A stretch of DNA of 64,000 nt from Segatella albensis DSM 11370 = JCM 12258 (lineage in GTDB: Bacteria; Bacteroidota; Bacteroidia; Bacteroidales; Bacteroidaceae): the NCBI RefSeq assembly GCF_000426565.1, contig NZ_AUFP01000002.1, forward strand, positions 1-64,000, in the 5' to 3' direction. Under the pieces are notes generated by a model. It was given only the letters and a program-made list of their open reading frames with translations, was not told the DNA's origin and ran no database searches. Each line of letters starts with the position of its first letter. Positions within the stretch are counted from its first letter, which is position 1. Shown here in pieces: positions 17,281 to 25,870 of the stretch. The position numbers and the translations under genes were made by a program.

Positions 17281-18718
17281 TTATCAGATTATTACCAATG
17301 TAAACGGGCGACATATTCTTATCATCAACAAATTGATAGATATCGACCGTGAACCGTCACTCCACGATGAGGATTTCGATGCTATATACATCAACATCTC
17401 GCACCGTTCCTATGAGGAGAACCGACTCATTGTGAGATGGACTTCACCGATGCGCGTCGTAAAATGTTATCTCAAACCTCGCTTCGCCACTTTGTCGCTT
17501 CACGATTTCATGCACTTTGCCAGTAATCTGATAGATGGATACTGTTCTACTCCTTATGATAAGAGTTTCACCGATTTTATCGAGCAAACTTATTCAAATA
17601 TCGAGAAGTATAACATTCGTCGTGTGCTTACAGATGCGAGTGCTACCTCAGCACGTTTCTATGCGTCATTTATCAAATATGAGATTACACGTGGACGAAT
17701 CAGTTTCACCAACTCTACCATTCGTGGTCTTGCTCGTGGTTACTCAGAGCTCTACCTTTCATGGTACGACAACCAAGAGACTCTGCAAGTTGAAGAGCGT
17801 ACCAAATTCAACTTGAAGATGGAAGAACTGGGATATGCCGAGAAGTCGCATTTCGTAGAACGCATCCATACGTGTCCTAAGTGTGGACATTCTCATCTGC
17901 TTTTCATCGAAAGTTGTCCACAATGCCAAAGTAGTGACATTCATCAGGAAAGTATCATCCATCATTTCCGTTGTGCCAACGTATCACCAGAGAGTACCTA
18001 CAATTATGATGGACAATTGCGATGCCCTAAATGTAAACAGTTCTTGCACCATATCGGAGTGGATTACGACCGTCCTGCCATGGTATACACCTGTAACACA
18101 TGTGGAAACACATTCTTGCAATCCAAGATGAAAGTAATCTGCTCAAACTGTGGCGAAACATCCACTCCCGAAGCTCTTAACCCTGTGGATGTATGGGAAT
18201 ATAAGCTTACACGTGCCGGCATCGAGGCTTTCGCCACCGACGAGGCCTTACTACAGATAGAGAGCAAGGATATTTACTCCGGTTATTCTTCATATGCCGA
18301 CTTCACCCGTGCCATCCTATCGTTCAATGATATGCCATCCTATCGCGGACAGGTACTCATCGTGTGCCGATACGCTTACAATTATAATGGCGAACAAGGT
18401 TCATACCGACTCTTCGATGTCATCAGAAGTCTGCTATCCAAGATGGTCACCGTCAAGGTTTCCGACCATAATAATGAGATCTATGTCCTCATCCTCGCTC
18501 ATGAAGACCACGTAGAAGAGGAATATAATCAGGCATCGAGTGTCATCGAGCAGATCTTCACAGAGTATGCCCTCACGATGAAGGGATTCAGTGCTCATCT
18601 CATCAACAATTATGTATTTGAACAGGGCGATAACGAAAACGAGTTCTTACGTCGCCTTGAACTCAAAGAGTCTGACCCTGCAAACCAAGAAAATGCGCTA
18701 TTAAATAATCATGAATGA
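17264..18718 (+). CDS. Zinc-ribbon (TackOD1-like) regulator with degenerate GGDEF-like C terminus
   Basis: 484 residues, no membrane segment. The N-terminal 200 residues are unassigned. From about 205 to 300 there is a dense zinc-ribbon array: CPKCGH, CPQCQS, an HHFRC motif, CPKCKQFLHHIGVDYDRP, CNTCGN and CSNCGE. The order CxxC...HHxxC...CPKC-x-LxHIGVDYDRP...CxxC...CxxC is what I know from the TackOD1 family (thaumarchaeal output domain 1, also found in bacteria). Residues about 330-470 resemble a GGDEF-type fold (VLIVCRYAYNYNGEQG, NNEIYVLILAHEDHVEEEYNQ) without a GGDEF signature, so synthesis of cyclic di-GMP is unlikely. Between adaptor and synthase genes, it probably senses or relays a signal that controls polysaccharide synthesis. 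Domain naming is from memory. Confidence 0.62.
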   Translation: MDKTYSYQIITNVNGRHILIINKLIDIDREPSLHDEDFDAIYINISHRSYEENRLIVRWTSPMRVVKCYLKPRFATLSLHDFMHFASNLIDGYCSTPYDKSFTDFIEQTYSNIEKYNIRRVLTDASATSARFYASFIKYEITRGRISFTNSTIRGLARGYSELYLSWYDNQETLQVEERTKFNLKMEELGYAEKSHFVERIHTCPKCGHSHLLFIESCPQCQSSDIHQESIIHHFRCANVSPESTYNYDGQLRCPKCKQFLHHIGVDYDRPAMVYTCNTCGNTFLQSKMKVICSNCGETSTPEALNPVDVWEYKLTRAGIEAFATDEALLQIESKDIYSGYSSYADFTRAILSFNDMPSYRGQVLIVCRYAYNYNGEQGSYRLFDVIRSLLSKMVTVKVSDHNNEIYVLILAHEDHVEEEYNQASSVIEQIFTEYALTMKGFSAHLINNYVFEQGDNENEFLRRLELKESDPANQENALLNNHE

Positions 18719-20078
18719 ACAAATCATAGATATGTTGCTCAATGCGCCAAGATATCTCATCAACATGATACTTGACGCATATCGTGATATCGAGGTATGC
18801 TTTACGCGAAATCTCGATATATGGACAATACTGCATACTTACTGGTATTTGTTCTTCATAGAATTTCCGCGATATTATCTGCTGGAGATCATTATATGCA
18901 TCAGTTACAAGATGCACTGGCGCACACGTATGCGCAATAATGCCGTAGCACGAATGCTTCTCTTCACAGAGCGCCCACTGGTAAGTATCATCGTACCGGG
19001 AAAGAATGAGGGCCAACATATCTATACTCTCGTGAAAAGTTTGCGCGAACAGACTTACCAGAATTATGAAGTCATCGTCATTGATGATGGTAGCGATGAT
19101 GCGACCCCACTCTTTTGCCGAGATCTGGAACGCAATGGATATATTGATAAATTCCTACGTATGTCAGTACGTGGCGGCAAGGCTAGTGCTGCCAATGCAG
19201 GACTACGCCTGTCTAAAGGGAAATATATCGTACATCTGGATGCCGACTCATCACTCGACCGGGATGCTATCGAGAAGATTCTAATTCCGTTCTACCTCGA
19301 CCCAAAGGTAAAAGGTGTCGGCGGATGTGTAAAAGTGCGAAACACATGGGACACCATATGCACCACTATGCAGAGCCTGGAATATCTCAAGACTATCCAA
19401 GTAGGACGTATGGTGACAAGTGCTCTCGAAATCTATCATATTATATCAGGAGCCTTCGGTGCCTTCGAACGAGAAACCTTGGAGAGCGTAGGAGGATGGG
19501 ATATCGGTCCGGGACTGGATGGTGATATTACTCAGAAACTACGCAAGGCTGGTCACAAAGTGAAATTTGCCAACGAAGCTATATGCCTCACCAACGTACC
19601 TACCAAATGGTATGCCCTTTTCAAGCAGCGCAAACGCTGGTCTCGCTCACTGGTACGATTCCGTCTCAGAAAGCATCGAGACATGTTGTTGCCAAATAAG
19701 AATTTCTCGTTTGTCAACTGGCTTTCCAATATGGAAAGTATCATGTACGACTGTGTTTTCAACTATGTCTGGGTACTCTATATATTCGGTCTCATCTTCC
19801 AATATACCGACCGTCTCTTCGAAATACTACTTGTAGGATGGCTCATCCGCTATTTCTTCGCGGTAATAGCCTTCAGTATTGTCATGCTGGTAAGTGAGCG
19901 CCGCCATGAGGAGTCGATGATATTCTTCTATCTTCCACTCTCCACCTTCTATACAGGTTATTTCCTTAGAATCTGCCGACTCATCGGACACACCAGCGAA
20001 CTATTCTTCTTCCGCTCTTACAAGGACAATTGGAATCCTCGCAAAACTTCAATTGCAGCTCAACTAGAGAGGCAATAA
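18711..20078 (+). CDS. Processive family 2 glycosyltransferase (exopolysaccharide synthase)
   Basis: 455 residues. N-terminal membrane helix or helices (about 38-70), cytosolic GT-A domain (about 85-330) and three or four C-terminal helices (about 345-430). The synthase signature is present: nucleotide site VIDDGSDD, metal-binding DADSS, acceptor-side Asp in GPGLDGDIT and the processivity motif QRKRW. This is the layout of cellulose, hyaluronan, PNAG and alginate synthases. It would polymerise a nucleotide sugar and push the chain through the membrane to the HlyD/TolC-like pair. The neighbouring UDP-HexNAc dehydrogenase suggests a uronic or aminouronic acid polymer, but the sugar cannot be read from sequence. 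It overlaps the regulator gene by 8 nt. Confidence 0.87.
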   Translation: MNEQIIDMLLNAPRYLINMILDAYRDIEVCFTRNLDIWTILHTYWYLFFIEFPRYYLLEIIICISYKMHWRTRMRNNAVARMLLFTERPLVSIIVPGKNEGQHIYTLVKSLREQTYQNYEVIVIDDGSDDATPLFCRDLERNGYIDKFLRMSVRGGKASAANAGLRLSKGKYIVHLDADSSLDRDAIEKILIPFYLDPKVKGVGGCVKVRNTWDTICTTMQSLEYLKTIQVGRMVTSALEIYHIISGAFGAFERETLESVGGWDIGPGLDGDITQKLRKAGHKVKFANEAICLTNVPTKWYALFKQRKRWSRSLVRFRLRKHRDMLLPNKNFSFVNWLSNMESIMYDCVFNYVWVLYIFGLIFQYTDRLFEILLVGWLIRYFFAVIAFSIVMLVSERRHEESMIFFYLPLSTFYTGYFLRICRLIGHTSELFFFRSYKDNWNPRKTSIAAQLERQ

Positions 20079-20139
20079 GGGTCGTATGTAGAAACATATC
20101 AGAAAAAAACAGCACATTTATCAAATTTATCGTTAAAAA

Positions 20140-20171
20140 TTTGTTATTACGAAATAAAAGATATATCTTTG
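20140..20171 (+). promoter_or_regulatory. Promoter of the nucleotide-sugar dehydrogenase gene
   Basis: TTTG (20140-20143), exactly 20 nt, then TATCTTTG (20164-20171): a full consensus promoter. The leader of about 160 nt before the ATG at 20340 has no ORF or clear terminator. The dehydrogenase can therefore be made independently of the four-gene synthase operon. Confidence 0.75.
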
Positions 20172-20339
20172 CAGACAAATATATAAGGAACAAGAACCTG
20201 TAATTTATCACTCAAGATTTTGGCGATATAATAAGAACACCTTGTTGAATAAATGTAAAGACAAAAACCACATTTGTCTATAGATTGTAACAAGACGTAA
20301 TTATAAGTATATAAGTAAGAAATATATAAGAGCTGTTTT

Positions 20340-21620
20340 ATGAATTCTATTGAGAATTTGAAAATTGGATTTATCGGTTTAGGCTATGCAGGATTACCAA
20401 CAGCTTGCCTATTGGCCGGAAAATATCCTTTGATTGGATATGATATCAAGGCAGAACGTGTTGAGCATTTGCTCAGTTCGGCTGAGGATAAACATATCAA
20501 TCACTCCCAAATTCACCATCTCATCGAAAAAGGGATGATGCTCACCTCTGACGAAGAGCAATTGAGAGATTGTAACTTTTACATCATTGTTGTACCTACA
20601 CCAATCGACTTTCATAATCGTCCTGATCTTAGCTTCGTCACCGAAGCTTCCAAGACCGTAGGTAAATATCTGAAAAAAGATGACATCGTAGTGTATGAAT
20701 CTACGGTATATCCGGGTGCCACAGAGGAAGTATGCGTACCTGTACTTGAGGAAGCATCACACCTACACTACAATGAGGACTTCTTTGTAGGCTATTCACC
20801 GGAACGCATTGTACCGAAAGATACCAAGCACACTGTTGCCAACATCATAAAGATTACCTCTGGTTCCACTCCGGAGTCAGCTAAGTTTATCGATCAAGTG
20901 TATTCTTCTGTACTTGAAAATGGCACATGCCCAGTTTCTTCTATTCGCGTAGCAGAAGCTGCTAAGGTTATCGAAAACGCACAACGTGATGTCAACATTG
21001 CCTTTGTCAATGAGATTGCAAAAGTTCTTAATAGTTTAAAACTCGATACCAACGAGGTTATTGATGCTGCTGCCACCAAATGGAACTTCCTCGACTTCCG
21101 TCCGGGACTAGTTGGAGGACACTGTATCAGTGTAGACCCTTACTATCTGATTTCCAAAGCTGCTCACGTGGGCGTCTCTTGCGATTTAATGAAATCAGCG
21201 CGCAATATTAACAATAGTATGGCGCAATTCATTGCCAACCAAGTAATCGTACATATGGGCGAGCGCGATGTACCAATTGCTGACAGCAAAATACTACTTT
21301 TGGGATGTACTTTCAAAGAGAATTGCCCTGACGTTAGAAACACAAAAGTAATTGACATTTTCGCACACCTTGCACAATACACCAACCATATCGATATATA
21401 TGATCCTGTAGCTGATGCCGCTGCATGTCATGACTATTATGGCGTAAATATCAAGGAGGACATCTCCGAATTATCTGCCGATGGCTATCAAGCTATCGTA
21501 CTCTGTGTAAGCCATGAGGAATTCAAGACTCTTGACTACGAAAAACTCAAAGGAGAGAATGCCTTTATCTATGATGTAAAGGGATTCTTGGATAAGAACT
21601 TAGTAGACTATAGATTATAA
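20340..21620 (+). CDS. UDP-HexNAc 6-dehydrogenase (WecC/WbpA/TviB type)
   Basis: 426 residues. NAD-binding start (IGFIGLGYAGLPTACLLAG, 9-27), the motif VVPTPID, central dimer helix, and the catalytic Cys in LVGGHCISVDPYYL (about 255-268). The GGHC-VDPYYL form is that of UDP-ManNAc, UDP-GlcNAc and UDP-GalNAc dehydrogenases, not the GGSCFPKD form of UDP-glucose dehydrogenase, so the product is probably a UDP-N-acetyl-hexosaminuronic acid. That would feed the GT2 synthase encoded just upstream. A WecB-like gene 3 kb downstream could have supplied UDP-ManNAc, but its active site is altered. The exact substrate is inferred. It has its own promoter at 20140-20171. Confidence 0.87.
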   Translation: MNSIENLKIGFIGLGYAGLPTACLLAGKYPLIGYDIKAERVEHLLSSAEDKHINHSQIHHLIEKGMMLTSDEEQLRDCNFYIIVVPTPIDFHNRPDLSFVTEASKTVGKYLKKDDIVVYESTVYPGATEEVCVPVLEEASHLHYNEDFFVGYSPERIVPKDTKHTVANIIKITSGSTPESAKFIDQVYSSVLENGTCPVSSIRVAEAAKVIENAQRDVNIAFVNEIAKVLNSLKLDTNEVIDAAATKWNFLDFRPGLVGGHCISVDPYYLISKAAHVGVSCDLMKSARNINNSMAQFIANQVIVHMGERDVPIADSKILLLGCTFKENCPDVRNTKVIDIFAHLAQYTNHIDIYDPVADAAACHDYYGVNIKEDISELSADGYQAIVLCVSHEEFKTLDYEKLKGENAFIYDVKGFLDKNLVDYRL

Positions 21621-21726
21621 TAATAAAATAAGAACTCAAGTAATACGTACTTTTTTCTACTGCCTGTTAGTGTTTCTTTACAAAACAACTAATGGCAAAC
21701 AGTTAACTTTTAATATATAAGTAAAA

Positions 21727-24147
21727 ATGAAAAGAATTAACTTTTACGTGGCATCAGCTATTGCCATAATGGCCTTAGCATCTTGTTCTAGCGACGATTC
21801 CATAACAGGTGGAGGTTCGGTAGAACCAATGAAGGTTACAGGGCTACAGCTCGACAATCTGAATGCAAAAAGTCTTGGAGCTAACATCGTTAACATGTAT
21901 GGTTCTAATGAAGGCACACGCGCTGCAAATGTTTCTAACTGGGGACTCCTTACCAGCATGCCTAAGTATGACACTCTCGACAAGTCTGGTGCAGCAACAT
22001 TAAATGGAAATGTTGCCAACCTTGATCTTGGCGCAGCGAAAGTACACATCTGTGATGGCGATGTAACTCTCAACAACGTATATGGCAAAGGTACTATCAT
22101 CGTACCTAAAGGTGCATCTCTGAAGTTTAATGAAGAAAGACAAACATTCCTTCGCAACGCTCAGGTCACACTCTATTGCTATGGTAAGCTTAAAGTTACA
22201 GATGGTCTATACATTGGCAATGGATATGGCAAAGGACAAAAAATATATATTGATGGTGACCTTAATTTAGGTGAAAAGCCACTAGCCGTACAAGGATGTC
22301 TGTATGTTTCAGGTAATGTGAAAGCTAGCTCTACCAACTATAACGGTCAAATATTCAACCAAACTGCTCGTGTCAACGTTCTCGGTAACTTCGAAATTGC
22401 AGGTGATATAAAATTCGATGGTAACAACCATATCGGTGGCGCCATCACAGCTAAGAACATCTTGATCGGAAGTTCAGCTCTGGTAGCTTCAGATTGTAAG
22501 GTAGAAGCTGAAAATGAAATCGAAGTAAACTCTAACGGTGTTAGCCTTTGGGCAAATTACATTCACTGTAAGGAACTCAACCAAAGTGCTGCTAGTAGTA
22601 TTGAACTCGAAGACAAAGGTCTCATCAAGGTAGAGGATACTTATACCAACCTAAATAACGGCAACGATGCCTCAGTCATCGTAAAAGGTAACAAGGCTTT
22701 GGCTGTAGTTTCTGCACCTAAATTTGTTGCGAACTATGGCGATAATCAGAAAGCCTGCTATATCTTCAAGGCTCAGGGAGAAGGTGCACGTATAGCACTG
22801 AATATCGGTGCATACTATCGCTGCAAAGATCAAACCCCTTATACCTATAATGATTTTGACTTCTTCGGAAACACTGTAGATGCTACCAATAAGGATAATG
22901 TGGTAAATATCAAAGCCGACGACTGCAAGCCTGGCTTCAGCAACAAGGGTGAAGACCCAACTCCTGCAAGTCCTGAACTTGATGATGTATCTTCTGTAGA
23001 ATACCCAGAGCACACCCACGATATTTCAGCCACCTGTGTACAGGTTGCCAACGGTCACATCTATCTGTCATATCATCAGAATGGTAAGAAGCAGAGTGGA
23101 TGTATCGAAGTCCTCTCTACAGATGCTTCTAACAACAAGACAACCCTCAACCAGTTTGTTTGCGACCATAACAAGGAACTCGACTACAACCATCTGATTG
23201 TAGACAATGCAGACAAACGTATTTATCTCGCTGGTAACTCTCGTTTCAAGAGTGGTATCTTGGCATGGATTGGCCTAAACAATGAAGGTCTGCTCGATAC
23301 TCAGGCTAAGGAGACAGAATCTCAGACTGGTCTTCCTCTAAACCTCATCTCTATGAAGGGTCATAAGGAATGGAAAGGTCAAGAGAATCCTGATACTATC
23401 CCTGACGGTGATGCAAACTGCGTAATACGCAATGGTAATTATCTTGAGGTAATGACAACCTCTGGATATCGTATCTTCGACATCTCTGGTGACGCTCCTG
23501 TTCTTTCTGGCAAGAACCTCTTCAAACTTAGAGCTAAGCACATCGATGCTGATGACAAGCATATCGTAACCTTGCGCTATTTGGAGAATCCTAGCGATGA
23601 GAACGCCCGCGTAAAAGCTCAGCTCGAACTTTACGACAAGAGTGATGTAAATCTCGACAGTGCCATAGCTAAATATAATGATTTCTCTATTGCTCCAAAC
23701 AATGGTAAGAACGTTGTCAAGATAGACGGCAACTATGTATATGTCTGCACCAGTACCGATGGTTTGAAGGTATTCAAGATAGACGGCAATAAATTCAATC
23801 TCGTAGGCACCTATCAGCCTAAGAATGTTATCATTGCAAATGAAGAGTCAGCTAAGAAAGGTATGCCAAAAGCTCTCTGCAATGGTTGTGCTGTCGATAG
23901 CAAATATATCTATCTGGCTTATGGTTCATTCGGCCTCATCGTCCTCGACAAGGCAAAGGTTCAGGCTGGCGAAACAGATCCTAGCAAGTGTGAGGTTGCC
24001 AAGAAGAAAGCTAGCAAGTCAGCTAACTACGTAGCTTTAGGCAATGGCTATATCTACGTGGCTTATGGTCGCGACCGCTTGCAGGTATTCAAACTCGTTA
24101 ATAAGAGTGCTACCTCTGGTGACACTTCATACCAAACTGGTAAATAA
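21727..24147 (+). CDS. Large surface lipoprotein: beta-helix-like half plus beta-propeller-like half
   Basis: 806 residues. A lipoprotein signal (AIAIMALASC, Cys about 19) is followed by CSSDDS, a Ser/Asp sequence that resembles the Bacteroidota lipoprotein export signal, so surface display is likely. Residues about 60-400 are repetitive short strands (LNGNVANLDLG, VTLNNVYGKGTIIVPKGASLKF, LYVSGNVKAS, NVLGNFEIAGDIKF), as in a right-handed beta helix. Residues about 420-790 are WD/YVTN-like repeats (ANGHIYLSYHQNG, DGNYVYVCTSTDGLKVFKIDGN, DSKYIYLAYGSFGLIVLDKA, GNGYIYVAYGRDRLQVFKL), as in a propeller. No catalytic motif is seen. It follows the dehydrogenase by 106 nt and ends in a terminator, so it may anchor or organise the polysaccharide at the surface (inference). 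Confidence 0.75.
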   Translation: MKRINFYVASAIAIMALASCSSDDSITGGGSVEPMKVTGLQLDNLNAKSLGANIVNMYGSNEGTRAANVSNWGLLTSMPKYDTLDKSGAATLNGNVANLDLGAAKVHICDGDVTLNNVYGKGTIIVPKGASLKFNEERQTFLRNAQVTLYCYGKLKVTDGLYIGNGYGKGQKIYIDGDLNLGEKPLAVQGCLYVSGNVKASSTNYNGQIFNQTARVNVLGNFEIAGDIKFDGNNHIGGAITAKNILIGSSALVASDCKVEAENEIEVNSNGVSLWANYIHCKELNQSAASSIELEDKGLIKVEDTYTNLNNGNDASVIVKGNKALAVVSAPKFVANYGDNQKACYIFKAQGEGARIALNIGAYYRCKDQTPYTYNDFDFFGNTVDATNKDNVVNIKADDCKPGFSNKGEDPTPASPELDDVSSVEYPEHTHDISATCVQVANGHIYLSYHQNGKKQSGCIEVLSTDASNNKTTLNQFVCDHNKELDYNHLIVDNADKRIYLAGNSRFKSGILAWIGLNNEGLLDTQAKETESQTGLPLNLISMKGHKEWKGQENPDTIPDGDANCVIRNGNYLEVMTTSGYRIFDISGDAPVLSGKNLFKLRAKHIDADDKHIVTLRYLENPSDENARVKAQLELYDKSDVNLDSAIAKYNDFSIAPNNGKNVVKIDGNYVYVCTSTDGLKVFKIDGNKFNLVGTYQPKNVIIANEESAKKGMPKALCNGCAVDSKYIYLAYGSFGLIVLDKAKVQAGETDPSKCEVAKKKASKSANYVALGNGYIYVAYGRDRLQVFKLVNKSATSGDTSYQTGK

Positions 24148-24215
24148 AAATCTCGATCATTAATTTGGACGATCTTACTATAAATCGTTACGAGATAATA
24201 CTTTTAATAATTAGA

Positions 24216-24247
24216 AGAGGTCTGCTGTGAAGCACACCTCTTTTTTT
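24216..24247 (+). terminator. Rho-independent terminator after the surface lipoprotein
   Basis: AGAGGT-C-TGCT / AGCA-C-ACCTCT stem (24216-24241) followed by seven T. Confidence 0.85.
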
Positions 24248-24298
24248 ATTGATGTAATCGGAATGAACTCTTAATTGAAGTTTCATCCAAATAACAAC

Positions 24299-24329
24299 AA
24301 TCCCGACTCTATAAACAAGAGCCGGGATT
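24299..24329. repeat. Inverted repeat in the 24148-24660 gap
   Basis: AATCCCG-A-CTCT and AGAG-C-CGGGATT form a 12-bp stem with one mismatch. No T-run is adjacent on the plus strand and only a weak T-rich tract on the minus strand. It could end the WecB-like transcript, 330 nt past that gene. The rest of the gap holds the 22-bp repeats (24544-24653) and nothing else I recognise. Confidence 0.4.
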
Positions 24330-24543
24330 AATTCTTTTGCACAATCTCTTACCTATCAAAAAGTCGTTATACCTAAAACCATTAATAGTTGCTTGCAATA
24401 CATTGATAGCATCGCATATATAACCACTTGTCTGTAGCTGCAAATATAATTGAAAAGAGAATATCATTTGTAAAGATTTCAGTAAATCTGCATTTTTGAG
24501 ATGTTTTTCACCCAAAATGTAGACCACTACTTATAGGAATATT

Positions 24544-24653
24544 TTACGAAGTTAACTCCACCATTTTATGTAGTTAACTATATCAGCTTACGCAGTTAAC
24601 TTCATCGGTCTACGCAGTTAACTGCGTAGCCTTACGAAGTTAACTGCGTAAAA
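24544..24653. repeat. 22-bp palindromic tandem repeat, locus A (5 units)
   Basis: Five contiguous 22-bp units. GTTAAC cores start at 24551, 24573, 24595, 24617 and 24639, exactly 22 bp apart. The fourth unit contains the perfect 18-bp palindrome TACGCAGTTAACTGCGTA. The last 43 bp are identical to the end of locus C. The array ends 7 nt before the stop codon of the WecB-like gene, between convergent genes. Confidence 0.9.
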
Positions 24654-24660
24654 TGTAAGA

Positions 24661-25785
24661 TCAGATTTTCTGTTGCATCATAATCTGAATGATGCGTTCA
24701 GCAGTACGTCCATCCCATCGATCAGGGATCCCGGCTTTCTTCCATTCACCACGTACCATACGATCGGTAGCCTCGGCCAACTGCGCTGCATCCTCACCAA
24801 CCAATACATTAGTGCCAACCTTCACCGTCTCGATATGCTCTGTATAGCTATTGAGAGTAATACAAGCCACCTGATTAAATGTAGCTTCTTCGGCTACATT
24901 ACCACTATCAGTGATGATACCTAAAGCTTCGGCTGTGAGACGTGAGAACTCAAGATATCCCATAGGACTGACAATATGGAAATTATGCAGGTCGAGCCCA
25001 CGCTGATGCGCAAAATCCATGATCGCCCGTTTGGCAGGTTCACGTAATGGAGCTATGACAGGTGTATCGCCGGCAACTGCAAGCATTTCGCTGAGCATAC
25101 GATATAAATTCTCGCTATCTGCAAGTAGGGCTTTTCGGTTGAGCGTAAACACGAGGTAAGGACAACGATGGCCATCAACGGTTATAGCAGTTTCTACCTC
25201 TGCAGGCAATTGAGCATTGATAATACGCTCATGATTGTAACGTAGATTATCCATCAAAATATTACCCACAGTGTAAACTTTAGAAAGTTCGGCGCCCTCC
25301 TTGTTGGCTATCGAATTGTTACTGATGCCGGCAGTGAAAAGGATGTCGCTGAGTCCATCAATAACAAGGCGATTAATTTCCTTAGGCATGGTGATATCAA
25401 AAGAACGAGTACCTGCAGCAATATGTGCCAGAAGAATGCCTTGCTTCTTGGTAACGATACTTGCTGCCATGGTAGAAGCCAAATCGTCAACGACAATGAC
25501 TGCATCAGTAGGATATTGCTGAAGATAAAGTTCAAACTGAGACATCACACGACCTGTGAGTTCATTAAGGTTTTCACAGTCAACTCCAAGAAACTCGTCG
25601 GGACATTTAATTCCAAGTTCATTAAAGAGAGACTCTTCAAGAGTAGAATCATTTTCAGGACCAGCATACACTAGTCGATATGTAGGTTTATCAGCGTGTT
25701 CACTACGGTCAATAGCTCTTATAATTGGCGCAACCTTGATAAAATTTGGTCGTGCGCCACAGAAAATACAAATATTCATTGGCAT
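24661..25785 (-). CDS. Divergent UDP-GlcNAc 2-epimerase-like (WecB family) protein
   Basis: 374 residues with the GT-B-like WecB fold: GARPNFIKVAPIIRA at the N terminus, VDDLASTMAAS, MPKEINRL, and the UDP-binding loop TDSGNVAEEA with conserved Glu. It differs from working hydrolysing epimerases at two of four catalytic positions known from E. coli WecB: HVEAGLR reads HIAAGTR (Glu117 to Ala) and the HRRE His reads LNRKA (His213 to Asn), while Asp95 and Glu131 counterparts are present. It may have lost epimerase activity, bind UDP-sugars as a regulator, or catalyse a different reaction. Start at Met 1 or Met 3. Promoter TAATTTTG (25801-25808). It stands 0.5 kb past the surface lipoprotein, on the opposite strand. 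Confidence 0.8.
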   Translation of the reverse strand: MPMNICIFCGARPNFIKVAPIIRAIDRSEHADKPTYRLVYAGPENDSTLEESLFNELGIKCPDEFLGVDCENLNELTGRVMSQFELYLQQYPTDAVIVVDDLASTMAASIVTKKQGILLAHIAAGTRSFDITMPKEINRLVIDGLSDILFTAGISNNSIANKEGAELSKVYTVGNILMDNLRYNHERIINAQLPAEVETAITVDGHRCPYLVFTLNRKALLADSENLYRMLSEMLAVAGDTPVIAPLREPAKRAIMDFAHQRGLDLHNFHIVSPMGYLEFSRLTAEALGIITDSGNVAEEATFNQVACITLNSYTEHIETVKVGTNVLVGEDAAQLAEATDRMVRGEWKKAGIPDRWDGRTAERIIQIMMQQKI

Positions 25786-25800
25786 ATCTTATTTTGACGA

Positions 25801-25808
25801 CAAAATTA
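25801..25808 (-). promoter_or_regulatory. Promoter -7 element of the WecB-like gene
   Basis: Minus-strand TAATTTTG, 16 nt before the ATG, abutting the terminator of the upstream SPFH transcript. Confidence 0.55.
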
Positions 25809-25810
25809 CT

Positions 25811-25848
25811 AAAAAAAATAAAGGTTGCAAACAGATGCAACCTTTATT
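25811..25848 (-). terminator. Rho-independent terminator of the NfeD-SPFH operon
   Basis: A perfect 13-bp stem (25817-25829 with 25836-25848) followed on the minus strand by eight T (25818-25811). Confidence 0.88.
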
Positions 25849-25870
25849 TCTTTCTTATCAAGGATTTTTT

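Noticed and set aside
17264-18718. Active diguanylate cyclase
   Set aside because: The C-terminal domain resembles the fold but has no GGDEF or GGEEF signature.
20340-21620. UDP-glucose 6-dehydrogenase
   Set aside because: The catalytic region is GGHCISVDPYYL, the form of UDP-HexNAc dehydrogenases, not GGSCFPKD.
24544-24653. CRISPR-like array (also 37616-37703 and 55908-56017)
   Set aside because: Units are contiguous 22-bp palindromes with no unique spacers, and no cas gene is present.
24661-25785. Pseudogene of wecB
   Set aside because: Frame, length, promoter and conserved non-catalytic motifs are intact; only specific active-site residues are changed.
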